13,218 nt of DNA. Origin: Thermoprotei archaeon. GTDB lineage: Archaea > Thermoproteota > Thermoprotei_A > Sulfolobales > Fervidicoccaceae. The DNA lies in assembly GCA_022759165.1 (NCBI GenBank), contig JAEMPT010000035.1, forward strand, positions 1-13,218. Reading direction: 5' to 3'. Position 1 is the first letter of the stretch. Each line of letters starts with the position of its first letter. This document shows, one piece after another, positions 13,043-13,218 of the stretch. The notes beneath the pieces were generated by a model. The model saw only the letters and a program-made list of their open reading frames with translations, did not search any database and had not been told where the DNA came from. Made by a program: the position numbers and the translations under genes.

Positions 13043-13218
13043 ATGACCGGCACATATGCTGAGAAGTCCGTTTCCGAAAGGAACCTTTCACTAGTTTCAA
13101 AGGCGAAAAATCATTTTAACGCGATACTATTGGGGGCAAAATTACTTGTGAGACCTATCAGGATCACGTACCACTATCCATTAGTAAAGGAGATCCCAGA
13201 TAAAGGTTACAGAGGTTT
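13043..13218 (+). CDS. nuoI: Complex I subunit NuoI (partial, N-terminus only)
   Basis: The reading frame is open from ATG 13043 to the window end (58 complete codons). The visible part includes AILLGAKLLVRPIRITYHYP and EIPDKGYRG, matching the amphipathic N-terminal region that precedes the two 4Fe-4S motifs of NuoI (TYKY/23-kDa subunit). The cysteine motifs themselves lie beyond the window. GGAGG at 13031-13035 is seven bases upstream and the nuoH stop is one base before the ATG. Order and sequence agree with nuoABCDHI. Confidence 0.85.
   Translation, partial: MTGTYAEKSVSERNLSLVSKAKNHFNAILLGAKLLVRPIRITYHYPLVKEIPDKGYRG

Noticed and set aside
1..13218. CRISPR array, defence island or prophage
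   Set aside because: No spaced direct repeats, integrase, capsid or nuclease-operon genes are visible; only housekeeping genes and an IS remnant.

Overview
The window reads as a stretch of a thermophilic crenarchaeal (Thermoprotei-type) chromosome. The reasons are the crenarchaeal order SBDS, Rrp4, Rrp41, Rrp42, eL43, Brix, Pcc1, prefoldin beta, DUF3194 and DHH; an EF-2 very close to Sulfolobus-type EF-2; TATA-box promoters; frequent TTG/GTG starts preceded by GGTG or GGAGG sites; and moderate base composition. I cannot name the genus. Every complete gene is on the + strand.

Positions 1-193 hold the truncated right end of an IS200/IS605-type element: a TnpB C-terminal tail and the conserved terminal hairpin. 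It lies next to SBDS. From 219 to 3215, four tightly linked genes encode the ribosome-maturation factor SBDS and the exosome proteins Rrp4 (RNA-binding cap), Rrp41 (catalytic) and Rrp42 (inactive ring partner). Positions 3216-3626 hold no intact gene, but do hold patches that look like a decayed small gene, possibly of the Alba family. Then follow ribosomal protein eL43, a Brix/Imp4-like protein, the KEOPS subunit Pcc1, prefoldin beta, a DUF3194 protein and a DHH phosphoesterase. This group links RNA decay, ribosome assembly, tRNA modification and folding of new proteins.

Positions 6632-6809 are a promoter-bearing gap before the stand-alone EF-2 gene (6810-9020), which has a TATA box and a hairpin in its probable leader. 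A T-tract and GC-rich hairpin follow EF-2. About 450 bases without a confident gene then lead to a strong TATA box at 9425.

From 9470 to the window end runs a nuoABCDHI operon, with nuoI cut off by the edge. It encodes the membrane and connecting modules of a complex I-like proton-pumping oxidoreductase. NuoD lacks hydrogenase-type metal-binding cysteines, so this is the complex I type rather than a hydrogenase. No NADH-input genes (nuoEFG) are in the visible part.

I did not find a clearly new biological system. The items most worth checking are the possible decayed Alba-like gene inside the exosome operon, the IS remnant at the operon's 5' end, the 83-base DUF3194/DHH coding overlap, and variant residues in Rrp4, NuoA, NuoB and NuoD.
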